A DNA stretch of 64,000 nucleotides from CALCKW01 sp033852095 (GCA_033852095.1 JAWSVD010000029.1:85845-149844), one strand, 5' to 3'; positions 33,844 to 43,470 are shown, counted from the stretch's first letter. Notes: a model not told the origin generated them from the sequence alone. Translations and numbers: made by a program.

Positions 33844-35364
33844 CTAGAAGAAACCCAGTGGGTTGATGTCGTAGCTGACCAGCAGGTTCTTGGTCTGCTG
33901 GTAGTGATCGAGCATCATCTTGTGGGTCTCGCGACCAATGCCGGACTTCTTGTAGCCGCCAAAAGCCGCGTGCGCTGGGTAGTGGTGGTAGCAGTTGGTC
34001 CAAACGCGACCCGCCTCGATGCCACGGCCCATGCGGTAGGACAAGTTCATGTCACGTGTCCACACACCCGCGCCCAAACCGAACTCACTGTCATTGGCGA
34101 TGGCCAATGCTTCGGCTTCGTCTTTGAAAGTCGTCACCGAGATAACAGGCCCGAAGATCTCTTCCTGGAAGACGCGCATGTCGTTGGTGCCTTTCAGCAG
34201 GGTTGGCTGCACATAGTAGCCCGTGCCCATCTCACCGGAGAGCGTCTCGACATCACCGCCCGCGAGCACTTCGGCCCCTTCGTCCTTGCCGATCTGGATG
34301 TAACGCATGATCTTGTCGAACTGCTCGCTCGACGCCTGCGCACCGACCATGACGTCTGTGTCCAGCGGGTTGCCGCGTTTAATTTTGGCGGCGCGGTCGA
34401 TGACCATGGCGATGAATTCATCGTAGATCGACTCCTGCACCAACAAACGCGAGGGGCAAGTGCAGACTTCACCTTGGTTGAAGAAAGCCAAGACAGCCCC
34501 CTCAACACACTTGCTGATGAATTGATCCTCTTGCTTCAGCACATCTTCAAAATAGATGTTGGGTGACTTGCCGCCCAGCTCAACGGTGGAGGGGATGAGG
34601 TTATCCGCCGCACACTTAAGGATATGGGTGCCGGTGGGTGTGGAGCCGGTGAAGGCGATCTTGGCGATGCGTTTGCTGGTGGCCAGCGCTTGGCCGGCCT
34701 CTTTGCCGTAGCCATTGACCACGTTCAGCACGCCAGCTGGCAGCAGGTCACCGATCAGCTCGAGCATCACCAAGATAGACGCGGGGGTCTGCTCGGCAGG
34801 CTTGAGCACGATGCAGTTACCCGTCACCAGTGCAGGTGCGATCTTCCACACCGCCATCAGGATGGGGAAGTTCCACGGGATGATCTGACCGACCACGCCC
34901 AGGGGCTCATGGAAATGGTAAGCCACGGTGTTCTCATCGATCTCACCTATACCGCCTTCCTGCGCCCGCATGCACCCGGCGTAATAGCGAAAGTGGTCAA
35001 CGGCCAGGGGCAGGTCGGCGTTGAGTGTTTCACGCACCGCCTTGCCGTTGTCCCAGGTCTCGGCCACGGCGAGCATTTCCAGATTCTGCTCGATGCGGTC
35101 GGCGATTTTCAGCAGGACATTCGAGCGTGCGGCGACAGATGTCTTGCCCCACGCAACTTTTGCGGCGTGTGCGGCGTCCAGCGCCAGATCGATATCAGCC
35201 GCGTCAGATCGTGGGATCTGGCAAAAAGGCTTGCCGTTGACCGGGGAAATATTGTCGAAGTAATTGCCATTGACCGGCGCGACCCACTCGCCACCGATGT
35301 AGTTGCCGTAGCGCTCTTTAAAATTGACAACCGCACCGTCTGTATTTGGATTTGCGTATTCCAC
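33844..35364 (-). CDS. exaC: ExaC/AldB-type aldehyde dehydrogenase
   Basis: NAD(P)-dependent oxidation of acetaldehyde and similar aldehydes to acids. 506 aa from GTG 35364, the same length as Pseudomonas ExaC, and alignable along its whole length: ERYGNYIGGEWVAPVNG, AVRETLNADLPLAVDHFRYY, GQIIPWNFPILMAVWKIAPA, FFNQGEVCTCPSRLLV (catalytic Cys), and the C-terminal LLVSYDINPLGFF typical of this group. The GTG is supported by AAGGAG (35372-35377 on the complementary strand) 7 nt away. The frame stays open to 35580, but that extension has no family similarity. Product acetate would feed the glyoxylate shunt (aceA in this window). Confidence 0.95.
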   Translation of the reverse strand: MEYANPNTDGAVVNFKERYGNYIGGEWVAPVNGNYFDNISPVNGKPFCQIPRSDAADIDLALDAAHAAKVAWGKTSVAARSNVLLKIADRIEQNLEMLAVAETWDNGKAVRETLNADLPLAVDHFRYYAGCMRAQEGGIGEIDENTVAYHFHEPLGVVGQIIPWNFPILMAVWKIAPALVTGNCIVLKPAEQTPASILVMLELIGDLLPAGVLNVVNGYGKEAGQALATSKRIAKIAFTGSTPTGTHILKCAADNLIPSTVELGGKSPNIYFEDVLKQEDQFISKCVEGAVLAFFNQGEVCTCPSRLLVQESIYDEFIAMVIDRAAKIKRGNPLDTDVMVGAQASSEQFDKIMRYIQIGKDEGAEVLAGGDVETLSGEMGTGYYVQPTLLKGTNDMRVFQEEIFGPVISVTTFKDEAEALAIANDSEFGLGAGVWTRDMNLSYRMGRGIEAGRVWTNCYHHYPAHAAFGGYKKSGIGRETHKMMLDHYQQTKNLLVSYDINPLGFF

Positions 35365-35664
35365 CAACACTCTCCTTATCATGATAATTAGCTGCAGGCC
35401 GATCACTGAGATCAGGCCGACGTTGCATAAGAGAGTAAAAGACCAAAGGTTGGTAAAAGGTTGGTGCGGCGAACAAATCACGCGCTTAGACGGGGCATTT
35501 ACCCCTCCTCGGAACTTGCACTCAAGTTCCTCACTGGCAATAAATCTCACCATTTCAAGCATTTGCAGGCGAGTCGGCACAGTTTCAGCTTAGAATAGCG
35601 CAATCTGATTTATAACTGATCGTGATCCATCAAAGGATCGAACACACATTCAAAAGGAATACCC
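35365..35664. other. Divergent promoter region of exaC and ppaC
   Basis: 300 bp with no gene. The exaC-side frame is open by chance up to 35580. No palindromic operator that I could name was seen. Confidence 0.5.
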
Positions 35665-36585
35665 ATGACCATCCAGATTTTTGGCCACAAGTCCCCCGAT
35701 ACAGACTCCACCGGATCCCCGCTGGTGTGGTCATGGTATCTCAATGAAATCAAAGGCATAGCTGCAAAGCCCATGCTGCTGGGTGAGCCCAACACCGAAG
35801 CGCTGTTTGTGCTCGAGCGCTGGGGCTTTGATAAACCCGAGATCATGACAGAGCTCGCTGACGGCGCCGACTGCATCATTGTTGACACCAACAACCCCGC
35901 TGAGCTGCCCACCAACATCAACGACGCCAACGTCATCGCGATCATCGATCACCACAAGCTGGTGGGCGGCCTGGAGACAAAAGGCCCCATCGACATCACT
36001 ATCCGCCCCTTGGCTTGCACCGCGACCATCATGGTCGACATGATCGGCGACGACATGGCGAAAATGCCCGACAACATCAAGGGCGCAGCACTGTCCTGCA
36101 TCTTGTCAGACACATTGGAGTTTCGCTCGCCCACCACCACCGAACACGACATCGCCGTGACCAAGCGCTTGGCCGATGAGCTGGGTATCGACATCCCCGC
36201 CTACGCCGCCGAGATGTTTGCCGCTAAGTCCGATGTGTCTCGCTTCTCCGACGCCGAATTGCTGCGCATGGATTCCAAGGAATACACCATCGAGGGCACC
36301 GCCTTCCGCGTGTCTGTGTTGGAGACGACGTCACCGCATATGGTCTTGGACCGCAAAGACAGCTTGATGAGCGCCATGGTGGACGTGGCCAAAGAAGACG
36401 GCGCCGACCAGGTGTTGTTGTTCGTGATCGACATCCTGAACGAAGAGGCCACCCTGCTGGTGCCCAACGACATGGTCAAGACCATCGCAGAGAAGTCCTT
36501 TAACGCGACTGTCAGTGGCGACACAGTGGTTTTGCCGGGCGTCATGAGCCGCAAGAAGCAGATCATGCCCTTCCTGACACTCTGA
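35665..36585 (+). CDS. ppaC: Manganese-dependent (family II) inorganic pyrophosphatase
   Basis: Hydrolyses pyrophosphate to phosphate in the cytoplasm. 306 aa with the DHH-family metal motifs: FGHKSPDTDS (His and two Asp), VDTNNPAEL, IIDHHKLVGG (DHH) and the C-terminal substrate-binding SRKKQIMP. These residues define the Mn(II)-activated family II enzyme. AAAGGA precedes ATG 35665 at a normal distance. Mn use agrees with the MntR/SBP pair at the window start. Confidence 0.96.
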   Translation: MTIQIFGHKSPDTDSTGSPLVWSWYLNEIKGIAAKPMLLGEPNTEALFVLERWGFDKPEIMTELADGADCIIVDTNNPAELPTNINDANVIAIIDHHKLVGGLETKGPIDITIRPLACTATIMVDMIGDDMAKMPDNIKGAALSCILSDTLEFRSPTTTEHDIAVTKRLADELGIDIPAYAAEMFAAKSDVSRFSDAELLRMDSKEYTIEGTAFRVSVLETTSPHMVLDRKDSLMSAMVDVAKEDGADQVLLFVIDILNEEATLLVPNDMVKTIAEKSFNATVSGDTVVLPGVMSRKKQIMPFLTL

Positions 36586-36640
36586 TCATTTGCCGATCAT
36601 TTGATTGAATGAGCGGCGCAGCTATTCGCTGCATCGCTGG

Positions 36641-36663
36641 CAGAGGCCCGCCCTGGGCCTCTG
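36641..36663. terminator. Hairpin between convergent ppaC and DUF445 genes
   Basis: Perfect 9-bp stem CAGAGGCCC / GGGCCTCTG with 5-nt loop, followed by CTAAATA. A smaller GCAGC/GCTGC stem precedes it at 36618-36632. The T-run is poor. Confidence 0.55.
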
Positions 36664-36711
36664 CTAAATACGGCCCGCCCCGCCGTCTTTTAGGACCCCG
36701 GAGAGCGCCGA

Positions 36712-37410
36712 TCAAACCAGTGCTGCTATCGCCCCGATCAAGCCGCCAAACACCGCTCCCCAGACCACCAGCCAGCCCAAGTGCTTGGCGATCATGTCCT
36801 GCACAATCTGCTTCACCATCTGCGGGTTGAGCTCATCCAGGCGCTTTTCTATCACCGCGCTGATCTTCTCGAATACCATGTCGCCGCCCGCCCCAGATGC
36901 CAGGCTGCTGCGCAGGGAGGCCTGAAACTCCTCCGTCGCCGTCACCTTGATCAAAGAGCTTTTCATGCGCTCACAAAAGGGCTCGCGCAGGGGCTGCAGC
37001 GCTTCGACACCGCCCACCATGGCCAGCATGCCACCAAAAGAGGATGCTTCGATCACGCTGACAAAACCATCAAAGGCCGGGTCAAGATCAGCTTTCTCAA
37101 TCACCGGCGCCAGATCCAATGCCTTGCCACTGCCCGCGCCACTCAAAAAACGCTGCATGTTCTCGGGGCTGAAAAATTGCTTCATCAGCAACTCGCGGAT
37201 CCCGAGTTTGAAATCCTCAAAATGCGTGGGCACCACCCCGGAACCATACAAGCCAGGCACCTTTTCAAACAGCATGTGAATAGCCAGCCAATTGGTGAGC
37301 GCACCGGAAAAAGCGAAAAGCCCGACGCTGGTCATGAGGCTGTTGCCGAGTAAATACCCGCCAAGAAGCACGGCAAGCGCCGCAATATTACTGAGTAGAC
37401 TTTTGTTCAC
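36712..37410 (-). CDS. DUF445 family membrane protein
   Basis: 232 aa with two N-terminal hydrophobic segments (about 7-40), the DUF445 motif GALTNWLAIHMLFEKVPGLYGSG, a helical cytoplasmic region, and a C-terminal membrane segment (WLVVWGAVFGGLIGAIAAL). The family is widespread in bacteria and of unknown function. Convergent with ppaC. Confidence 0.88.
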   Translation of the reverse strand: MNKSLLSNIAALAVLLGGYLLGNSLMTSVGLFAFSGALTNWLAIHMLFEKVPGLYGSGVVPTHFEDFKLGIRELLMKQFFSPENMQRFLSGAGSGKALDLAPVIEKADLDPAFDGFVSVIEASSFGGMLAMVGGVEALQPLREPFCERMKSSLIKVTATEEFQASLRSSLASGAGGDMVFEKISAVIEKRLDELNPQMVKQIVQDMIAKHLGWLVVWGAVFGGLIGAIAALV

Positions 37411-38197
37411 AAGCTCGGATCATCGCATAAGACAGGGAGCTGAATTATACCTCATGCGCAAATACAAGCCCCATCCGGCCCTGTTCCCGTGGATGAAGGC
37501 ACAGCTCAAAACTTGGCGGCGACTACCGGTCATGACATCACGCAGTGAAGCCCGCTCTCAGAAGCCGACCGCAGCTTAGGTACCGGCGTGGCAGGATCTC
37601 GGCGACGGCATCAAAACACGCACTTGCAGCGAGGATTATTGTGAACTCGCCACGTATCGTGGCGACAGCAAGCATTACCCGATCACTCCCTAAGCGCGTG
37701 ATATTACTGACAAAGCCCGCCAACTCTTGTGCTTGAGTTACATTTTGCCAAGGTTATAACAACATCAATTCGCCTTGCAAAACGCCTTTCATTAGCGTCG
37801 TTTGCAGCACCTAAAGCGACCGTAAACCTTGAGCACTACTTTGCAGGCGCTGGCAAAATACTGCCTCAGCCACCGCCCAAAGCCGCTCAGAGCAAATTAT
37901 GTACTGTAAAGCGGCTGCATCAATCGCGCATATTGAACAGGCAATGCATGCGCGCTCTGGCCACCTCATGGGTGCCCGAAACAATCACCGGATCACGGGC
38001 CAAGGGTGATTCCAATTATTGTAAGTTGCTATGCTTCCGCGGAGAAAGTTATGGTGGGCGGATCGAAGTTACAGGGAGTACTTGCAGATATCATCGTGGG
38101 CTAAGTGATTGCTCAATCCTCGGTGAAACTGTCGCCTTCGAGCAATGTCTTATTTTAATACATTGAATTTCAATCGCCCCTGCAGAAGGTAATTGCC
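37411..38197. other. 787-bp region with no intact gene, possible decayed coding fragments
   Basis: No complete ORF with family resemblance. Two short plus-strand stretches look like former coding sequence: one (open 37583-37690) with SEDYCELATYRGDSKHY, and another in a different frame (about 38000-38160) with DSNYCKLLCFRGESYGG. Both carry [DN]YC-x-L-x-x-[YF]-RG-[DE]-S, at 37634-37669 and 38014-38049, suggesting two pieces of a repeated or duplicated small Cys-containing protein. I do not recognise the family. Confidence 0.4.
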
Positions 38198-38896
38198 ATG
38201 CCCCAACTGTCACCCAAGATCGACAGCAAACTCCTTGCCATATTGGGCCTAAGCGCCCTGCTCACAGCCTGCGGCGGTGACTCGAGCGAGCCCGAAGCGA
38301 CGGAGCCCGAGCCCACCGGCGAACAAACGGGTGGAGGTGGCGAAACAGGTAGCAGTGGCGCCATAGGATTGATTGGTGGCAGCGGCACAGAGCCAACCGC
38401 AGCCGCAGCTGAAGAATGCGGCGCGGCAGATGGCACGCGGGGCACTGACCCTGACTCCCGCGATGCTCCCTGGATGAACAATTGCTACATTCAACGCGAT
38501 GAGGCATTCGTTGACAGCTCCTATGCACAGGGTATTCAACGCATCACTTGGTGCTTAGGCTACGATGACACTGACAGCATGAGCGACTTCGCCGACGGAT
38601 CTTATGGCCCAAGATCAGAAGCCGCTGTAGAGGCTTTTCAAACGGTAAATGACATCACTGTTGACGGGATCGTTGGTCCGGAGACCTGGGATAAGTTAGA
38701 GCACTCACTGGAGTTACTCGCAGAAATCGGCAACCGTGACAGTTTTGGCGTTTTCACCGACGAGACAGAATACCAAGACTGCAAAGACGTGGTCATGTTC
38801 TACGAGAAGTTCGACCCGGACACGCAGCTGTCCATTGGCTGGAAGATGGCAGCACCGGACACTGAAGTTGAGATGACCTTCTCAACAGGGTTCTAA
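38198..38896 (+). CDS. Lipoprotein with peptidoglycan-binding (PG_binding_1) domain
   Basis: 232 aa. The signal peptide ends in the lipobox LLTAC (Cys 25), followed by an acidic, Gly/Glu/Pro-rich linker (about 27-75). A PG_binding_1-like domain lies at about 112-168 (QGIQRITWCLGYDDTDS, YGPRSEAAVEAFQTVNDITV, DGIVGPETWDKLE). The remaining 60 residues are acidic and unassigned. It probably anchors to the outer membrane and touches the cell wall. No catalytic domain is seen. Confidence 0.8.
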   Translation: MPQLSPKIDSKLLAILGLSALLTACGGDSSEPEATEPEPTGEQTGGGGETGSSGAIGLIGGSGTEPTAAAAEECGAADGTRGTDPDSRDAPWMNNCYIQRDEAFVDSSYAQGIQRITWCLGYDDTDSMSDFADGSYGPRSEAAVEAFQTVNDITVDGIVGPETWDKLEHSLELLAEIGNRDSFGVFTDETEYQDCKDVVMFYEKFDPDTQLSIGWKMAAPDTEVEMTFSTGF

Positions 38897-39013
38897 GCAA
38901 GCCAGCGGCCACTAAACCATCAGCCTCTAACACACACATCTACAGCCAAACGATCGTGTTGCCACGCGCTGCTCTGTGCAACAGAGCAAGCGCGCTACAA
39001 CGCGGAGAGATGC

Positions 39014-40057
39014 ATGCCCTCACGCCAACAAAAAACAGCTTTCTCACTGCTCGCGCTGCTTGTCGCAACAGCCGTGACATACCTGTATATCAGGCTCCCC
39101 TCCCCCGAGCCGATCGCAGCCCAGCTCGAGGAGAAAACTCTTGTCGCGGCCTCTGAAGAGACTAACAGCAGCCCGGAGCCCCCCGAGCTGAGCACGGCGG
39201 AGCACAAAGCCAATGCGGCCGAAAAAACATCAACTGCCGCCAATAAAACTGAAGCGATAAGGCCGCCAAAAGTACCGGGTCTTGCCGCTGACGCCGGTGT
39301 TTTTGCGATCGAAACCGCTCTGTCTCTTCCCAGTGATCCGGAGTTCTATCGCCTGGTCGAACTGCTAAAGCAGGACCCTGATTACTTCGACGAGATGGTG
39401 CAGGAACTGATGCGTGAAACAGACGCACTGCGCCTGAAATGGCTGGCCTATCTGTTGGCCGAGACACGTGATGCCCGCCTCACGAACATCGCGGCACAAA
39501 TGCTCAGCGCAGGCCGGACGGAATCGTCGCTTGCAGCCCTGACCCTGTTGCGACGGACCCAACAACACAGTGAAGCCGCTCGGCAGTTGGTGCTGCAGAC
39601 CATCTCGCACCAAACAGAAGCTCCGCTGCTGGTCGCAGCGATAAATGCCCTGTCTCGCGTGGGCACAAACGCCTCGACCAAGCACAGACAACAGGTAGCG
39701 AGCCACTTGTTGCCACTGCTTGCACACCAGGAAGCAAGCGTCAGGCGAGCGTCTTACAGCACGCTGCTGCGATGGTCTAATGGCTCTGTGGATATCGCTC
39801 CGCAGCTGGCCGCTGGCCTCTCCGACTCAGATGCAAAGGTCAGGCGCAGCACAGCCTTTGGCCTTATCCGCAACCCGCACCTCGATCAATCCACCAAGCT
39901 TGCGCTGTTCAGTATGCTGAACGACACCGAAGAGCCCCTGCGCAATCGCAAAGCGGCAGCCATGGCACTGATGCGCTTCGGCCTTAACAGCGATGAAAAC
40001 GCTCACGTTGAAGCACTCACCCACAGCTTCAACCGCAAGCGAAAATCAGCGCCCTAA
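39014..40057 (+). CDS. Membrane-anchored HEAT-repeat protein
   Basis: 347 aa: one N-terminal membrane segment (about 8-26, FSLLALLVATAVTYLYI), an Ala/Glu/Thr-rich linker (30-90), then helical HEAT-like repeats from about residue 105 to the end (e.g. LVAAINALSRVGTNASTKHR, DSDAKVRRSTAFGLIRNP, RNRKAAAMALMRFGLN). The repeats would face the periplasm as a protein-binding scaffold. Partner and function unknown. It follows the peptidoglycan-binding lipoprotein by 117 bp in the same direction. Confidence 0.75.
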   Translation: MPSRQQKTAFSLLALLVATAVTYLYIRLPSPEPIAAQLEEKTLVAASEETNSSPEPPELSTAEHKANAAEKTSTAANKTEAIRPPKVPGLAADAGVFAIETALSLPSDPEFYRLVELLKQDPDYFDEMVQELMRETDALRLKWLAYLLAETRDARLTNIAAQMLSAGRTESSLAALTLLRRTQQHSEAARQLVLQTISHQTEAPLLVAAINALSRVGTNASTKHRQQVASHLLPLLAHQEASVRRASYSTLLRWSNGSVDIAPQLAAGLSDSDAKVRRSTAFGLIRNPHLDQSTKLALFSMLNDTEEPLRNRKAAAMALMRFGLNSDENAHVEALTHSFNRKRKSAP

Positions 40058-40059
40058 GC

Positions 40060-40440
40060 TCACCGCTCATTCTGAGGCAAGCCATCCGCAATGGCGTAAT
40101 AGTCACCCTTGTCTGCGACAAAAATGTGTTTTTCAAGCTGCGTGCGCGAAGGCGAATCAAAGGCCCCCATGGCGATGGCGATGCGCTCACCTTCGAGCGG
40201 GTCCCAGAATAAAAAACTGCCACAACAACTGCAAAACCCCCTGCGGACTTTTTCAGAAGCTTGATACCAATTAAGTTTGTCCTCTCCCCGCAAGCGCAAA
40301 GACTTGCGCTCAATGTCGGTCGAGGCCCAGTAGTGGCCACTTTGTTTGCGGCACATTGTGCAGTGGCAGGCATCGGGTGCAGCCAGCTCACCTGACACAT
40401 CAAAGCTGACCTCACCGCACAAACAAGATCCGTGGTGCAT
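40060..40440 (-). CDS. GFA (glutathione-dependent formaldehyde-activating enzyme-like) family protein
   Basis: 126 aa with the zinc-binding pattern of the GFA/CENP-V fold: GSCLCGEVSF (two Cys), CHCTMCRKQSG (three Cys) and GFCSCCGSFLFW (three Cys). Most family members do not act on formaldehyde and have unknown substrates. It ends 2 bp from the convergent HEAT-repeat gene. Confidence 0.9.
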   Translation of the reverse strand: MHHGSCLCGEVSFDVSGELAAPDACHCTMCRKQSGHYWASTDIERKSLRLRGEDKLNWYQASEKVRRGFCSCCGSFLFWDPLEGERIAIAMGAFDSPSRTQLEKHIFVADKGDYYAIADGLPQNER

Positions 40441-40578
40441 TTTTCATCTCCAGTACAGGCCCAATGACAGCTGCCCCGCCGACACGCTTTAGTCCGCTGG
40501 CCGCTGCACAGTATCAATATCTACAGAGAAGCAATGGCCTCGCCTCACGCAGTAGACAAGCCATGAAATAATCTCGCC

Positions 40579-41154
40579 CTACTTGCTGTCCGCGCGGCTC
40601 ACGAATTTGCGCTCTTCCACACTCACCTTCAGCTTCTCGCCCGAGGAAATGTACTCTGGCACTTGCACCACCAATCCAGTGGACAGTGTTGCAGGTTTGG
40701 TTCGAGCAGTCGCCGAGCCACCCTTGATAGAGGGGTCGGTCTCAACAACGACCAGATCCACGTTGCTAGGCATGTCCAGCGCCACGGGCACATCATCGAC
40801 AATCACCACCTGAATACCGGCGGTCTCTTCAGTGATGAAGAGAATCTCATCGCTGATGCTCTCTTTGTTCAAGTTGTAGGGCGTGTAGTCCTCGCTGTCC
40901 ATGAACACGTATTCGTCGCCGTCAATGTAGGAAAACGTGGCGGGCTTGCGCACCAGATCAGCAAACTGCAACATGTCCGAGTCTTTGAAAGTCTCATCAA
41001 TCTTGCTGCCGCTGACCACGTCGTACATGCGCATGCGGTAGAGACTCCCGCCCGCCCGACCCTGTGGCACAGAGCGCTCGATATCCCGCACAATATAGGT
41101 ATTGCCGTTGTATTCAACGGCCGCGTTCTTTTTGATGTCACTGGCTTTTGGCAT
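40579..41154 (-). CDS. efpL: Elongation factor P-like protein EfpL (YeiP)
   Basis: 191-aa EF-P paralogue of the YeiP/EfpL group, which relieves ribosome stalling at proline-containing motifs. Three-domain EF-P layout; EfpL hallmarks are the loop SVPQGRAGGSLYRMRM with R33 at the tip (the same number as in E. coli YeiP, where canonical EF-P has a modified Lys), FSYIDGDEYVFMDSEDYTPY and the C-terminal RTKPATLSTGLVVQVPEYI. R33 means no EpmA-type lysylation at that site. Confidence 0.93.
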   Translation of the reverse strand: MPKASDIKKNAAVEYNGNTYIVRDIERSVPQGRAGGSLYRMRMYDVVSGSKIDETFKDSDMLQFADLVRKPATFSYIDGDEYVFMDSEDYTPYNLNKESISDEILFITEETAGIQVVIVDDVPVALDMPSNVDLVVVETDPSIKGGSATARTKPATLSTGLVVQVPEYISSGEKLKVSVEERKFVSRADSK

Positions 41155-41288
41155 GCGGACTCACCTTAAATAATTCAATTCATGATCATTAGACAATGTC
41201 GCTCATTTTAGCCGATCTATGCCCTTGCATGTAGTTTAAGCATTTTGGCCATGCCAGCGCCTTGGCTCGCATTATCGCGCAGGGTAGA

Positions 41289-41332
41289 GCACGGCGTTCA
41301 TGAGCGCGCCATCAGCTCTTCATGAGCCGTGC
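41289..41332. terminator. Imperfect long hairpin downstream of tctE
   Basis: Arms GCACGGC (41289-41295) and GCCGTGC (41326-41332) enclose further near-complementary sequence (TTCATGAG/CTCTTCATGA). It lies between the tctE stop and the efpL start and may end the tctDE transcript. No clear T-run. Confidence 0.4.
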
Positions 41333-41416
41333 GGCTATTCCCGCATGCCTCGGAAAATAAGACGCTGCACCGACTTCAGGCAACAAGGCACTGGAAACAG
41401 ACTTTCAAAAACTTTC

Positions 41417-42805
41417 TTAGTGCGCCTGCGGCCCATGCAAATTCAATGGCAAAGCAAGCGTGATACTGGCCCCTTGGGCCACAGCATCAACCCGCAATGC
41501 CCCGCCGTGCGCATCTGCCACGGAGTGCGCTATTGCCAGCCCTAATCCGCTGCCACTGGAGGGCTCAAGCTGACCGAATCGGCTAAACGCTTTTTCCTGG
41601 TCTTCTGGCCGCAGGCCCGCTCCGTCATCCACCACCGTGACACAGGCGTGGTCGCCGTCTAACCATGTCTTCACCGAGATTTCCCTCAGCGATCCGCCCC
41701 CGTGCACCAGGGCGTTATCAACCAAATTTTTGATCACTTCTGAGACAAAGAATCGGTCCGCCAACACCGCTAACGGCGCGTCATGCTGCAACAGCGCAAA
41801 GCCCACCTCCGCAGAGAGAACTGTCGGCGCCAAGTCCGCACACACGTGTTTACTCAAGGCATTGAGATTCAGCAGCTCATGAGCGGATCGCCAGCTCCCC
41901 TGCCGCAACCGGTCCAGTGACAACAATTGATCCGCAACGCGAGATGACGCATAGGCCGCGCTGATCAACTCTTTTACCCGCAATTCACGCTCATGATCAG
42001 TGTTCGCATCACGCACCGCCTCCGCCATAGACAAGACAGCAGCCGCCGGGTTTCGCAACTGATGCGCCGCATCCGAAATAAAGGCTTGATGTGAATGCAA
42101 GCTTGTCACCACTTGTTCGAACAGGCGATTCAGCGTGGCGACTATGCCCTGCGCTTCGACCGGAATAGGCCGCTTGATGGTACTGAGGTCATCGGGCGAG
42201 CGCGAGGCAATCGCATCCTGCAGATCGAGCAGCGGGCGCAGCCCTGTCTGCACCGCAAAAGACACAACGACAGCTAGCGTGGTCAGCAGCCCCACGATCA
42301 GCGCCACGGCGCGCCAGGCCAATTGCCGCGCAAAATCCACACGCGCGCTGCCGAGCTGCCACACCGTGACCGTGGTATCGCCCGACAAATACTCCGTGGA
42401 GGTGTGCTCGGTCATGCGTATAACCCGGACCAACTCCCCCTTGTACACCCCTTCAAAATACTGCGGTTTATTGGGCTCGAACAACCAGTGCCCCGCCGGC
42501 ACAGGGGGGTAGGCATAACCAGTGACATAAGCGCCGCCAGGCCCACTGACGTGGTAGAACACCTCTTCCACTGCCGCCTCGCGAATGAGGCTGCGCGTGG
42601 AGGGCAACAGCGCGTCACCGTCCGACACCGCCACGTCTCGACTGATGGCCAATGCGGCGGCCAACAGCGAACGGTCAAAGAGCTTGTCGGCGGTATCCTG
42701 CGCCACGCTGTAGCGCCAGTAACCCAAGAGTACGGCCATGATCACCAACGGCAATAAGATCAATACAAACAGGCGCTGGCGCAGCGAGCGGGTCGACTGG
42801 GTCAT
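41417..42805 (-). CDS. tctE: TctE-like sensor histidine kinase
   Basis: 462 aa: TM 12-30, periplasmic 2CSK_N-type domain (about 32-160), TM 165-186, HAMP, H-box ISDAAHQLRNPAAAVLS (H248; note RNP where most kinases have RTP), N-box EVIKNLVDNALVHG, G1 VVDDGAGL, F FSRFGQ, G2 GSGLGLAI. TctDE systems sense tricarboxylates and activate tct transport genes. It overlaps the response-regulator gene by 4 bp, and tctC lies divergently beyond it. Confidence 0.9.
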   Translation of the reverse strand: MTQSTRSLRQRLFVLILLPLVIMAVLLGYWRYSVAQDTADKLFDRSLLAAALAISRDVAVSDGDALLPSTRSLIREAAVEEVFYHVSGPGGAYVTGYAYPPVPAGHWLFEPNKPQYFEGVYKGELVRVIRMTEHTSTEYLSGDTTVTVWQLGSARVDFARQLAWRAVALIVGLLTTLAVVVSFAVQTGLRPLLDLQDAIASRSPDDLSTIKRPIPVEAQGIVATLNRLFEQVVTSLHSHQAFISDAAHQLRNPAAAVLSMAEAVRDANTDHERELRVKELISAAYASSRVADQLLSLDRLRQGSWRSAHELLNLNALSKHVCADLAPTVLSAEVGFALLQHDAPLAVLADRFFVSEVIKNLVDNALVHGGGSLREISVKTWLDGDHACVTVVDDGAGLRPEDQEKAFSRFGQLEPSSGSGLGLAIAHSVADAHGGALRVDAVAQGASITLALPLNLHGPQAH

Positions 42806-43470
42806 TTATCGGCCTCGAGCATATACCCCAATCCGCGCGCAGTTTTGATGCGTATGCCGTGCCCGGCAAGGCGTTTTCGCAAGCGCGAAATATGCGGCTC
42901 CACAGCCGTGTCGTCGACGTCTGCTCCCACCCCGTAGACGTGATCGGTCAGCTGATCCTTGGACACCAGCCTGCCGCGGCGCTCAAGCAGGCACTCCAGT
43001 GTGGCGAGTTCACGGCGGGGAATTTCCAGCGCCTCTCCCCCGGCCAGCAGCTGCCGTGTGCCGCGGTCAAAACTCAGCTCTCCCACACGTTCTGTCGCGC
43101 CGTAGTCGATGTCTTTGCGTCGTGACAAGGCCCGTATGCGCGCCTCCAACTCATCCATTTCAAAGGGTTTGACCAGGTAATCGTCCGCCCCCGCATCCAG
43201 CCCCATTACCCTGTCCCGGGTGTCGCTGCGGGCGGTCAGCAGAATAACCGGCGTATTGGCGCCGCGGGCCCTGAGTGCACGCAACACGTCCAAGCCGCTC
43301 ATTTTGGGGAGGTTAATGTCCAGCACCAGGAGATCTGCACCTTCAGTCGCGAGAAACTGGTCCGCCGCTGCGCCGTCGTACAGCAAGTCCACGGCATGCC
43401 CTCTGTCGCGCAGGCGATAGGCAATTGCATTGGCCAGTGTCTGGTTGTCCTCGACCACTGCTATTCGCAT
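42802..43470 (-). CDS. tctD: TctD-like OmpR-family response regulator
   Basis: 222 aa from ATG 43470 (MRIAVVEDNQ); an in-frame GTG 21 nt upstream is less likely. Receiver domain with D-pocket VEDN, phosphorylated Asp in DLLVLDINLPKMSG, switch residues LLTARSD and LVKPFEMDE; C-terminal winged helix (about 130-220, LEIPRRELATLECLLERRGR, VEPHISRLRKRLAGH, KTARGLGYML). Shares a 136-bp divergent promoter region with tctC, the expected target. Confidence 0.92.
   Translation of the reverse strand: MRIAVVEDNQTLANAIAYRLRDRGHAVDLLYDGAAADQFLATEGADLLVLDINLPKMSGLDVLRALRARGANTPVILLTARSDTRDRVMGLDAGADDYLVKPFEMDELEARIRALSRRKDIDYGATERVGELSFDRGTRQLLAGGEALEIPRRELATLECLLERRGRLVSKDQLTDHVYGVGADVDDTAVEPHISRLRKRLAGHGIRIKTARGLGYMLEADK

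Noticed and set aside
35365..35580. N-terminal extension of the ExaC frame
   Set aside because: Open but without similarity to ExaC/AldB; a GTG with AAGGAG at 35364 gives exactly the family length.
37729..38166. 145-codon plus-strand open frame in the gap after the DUF445 gene
   Set aside because: Only its last third looks like coding sequence and no start with ribosome site was found; treated as a relic.
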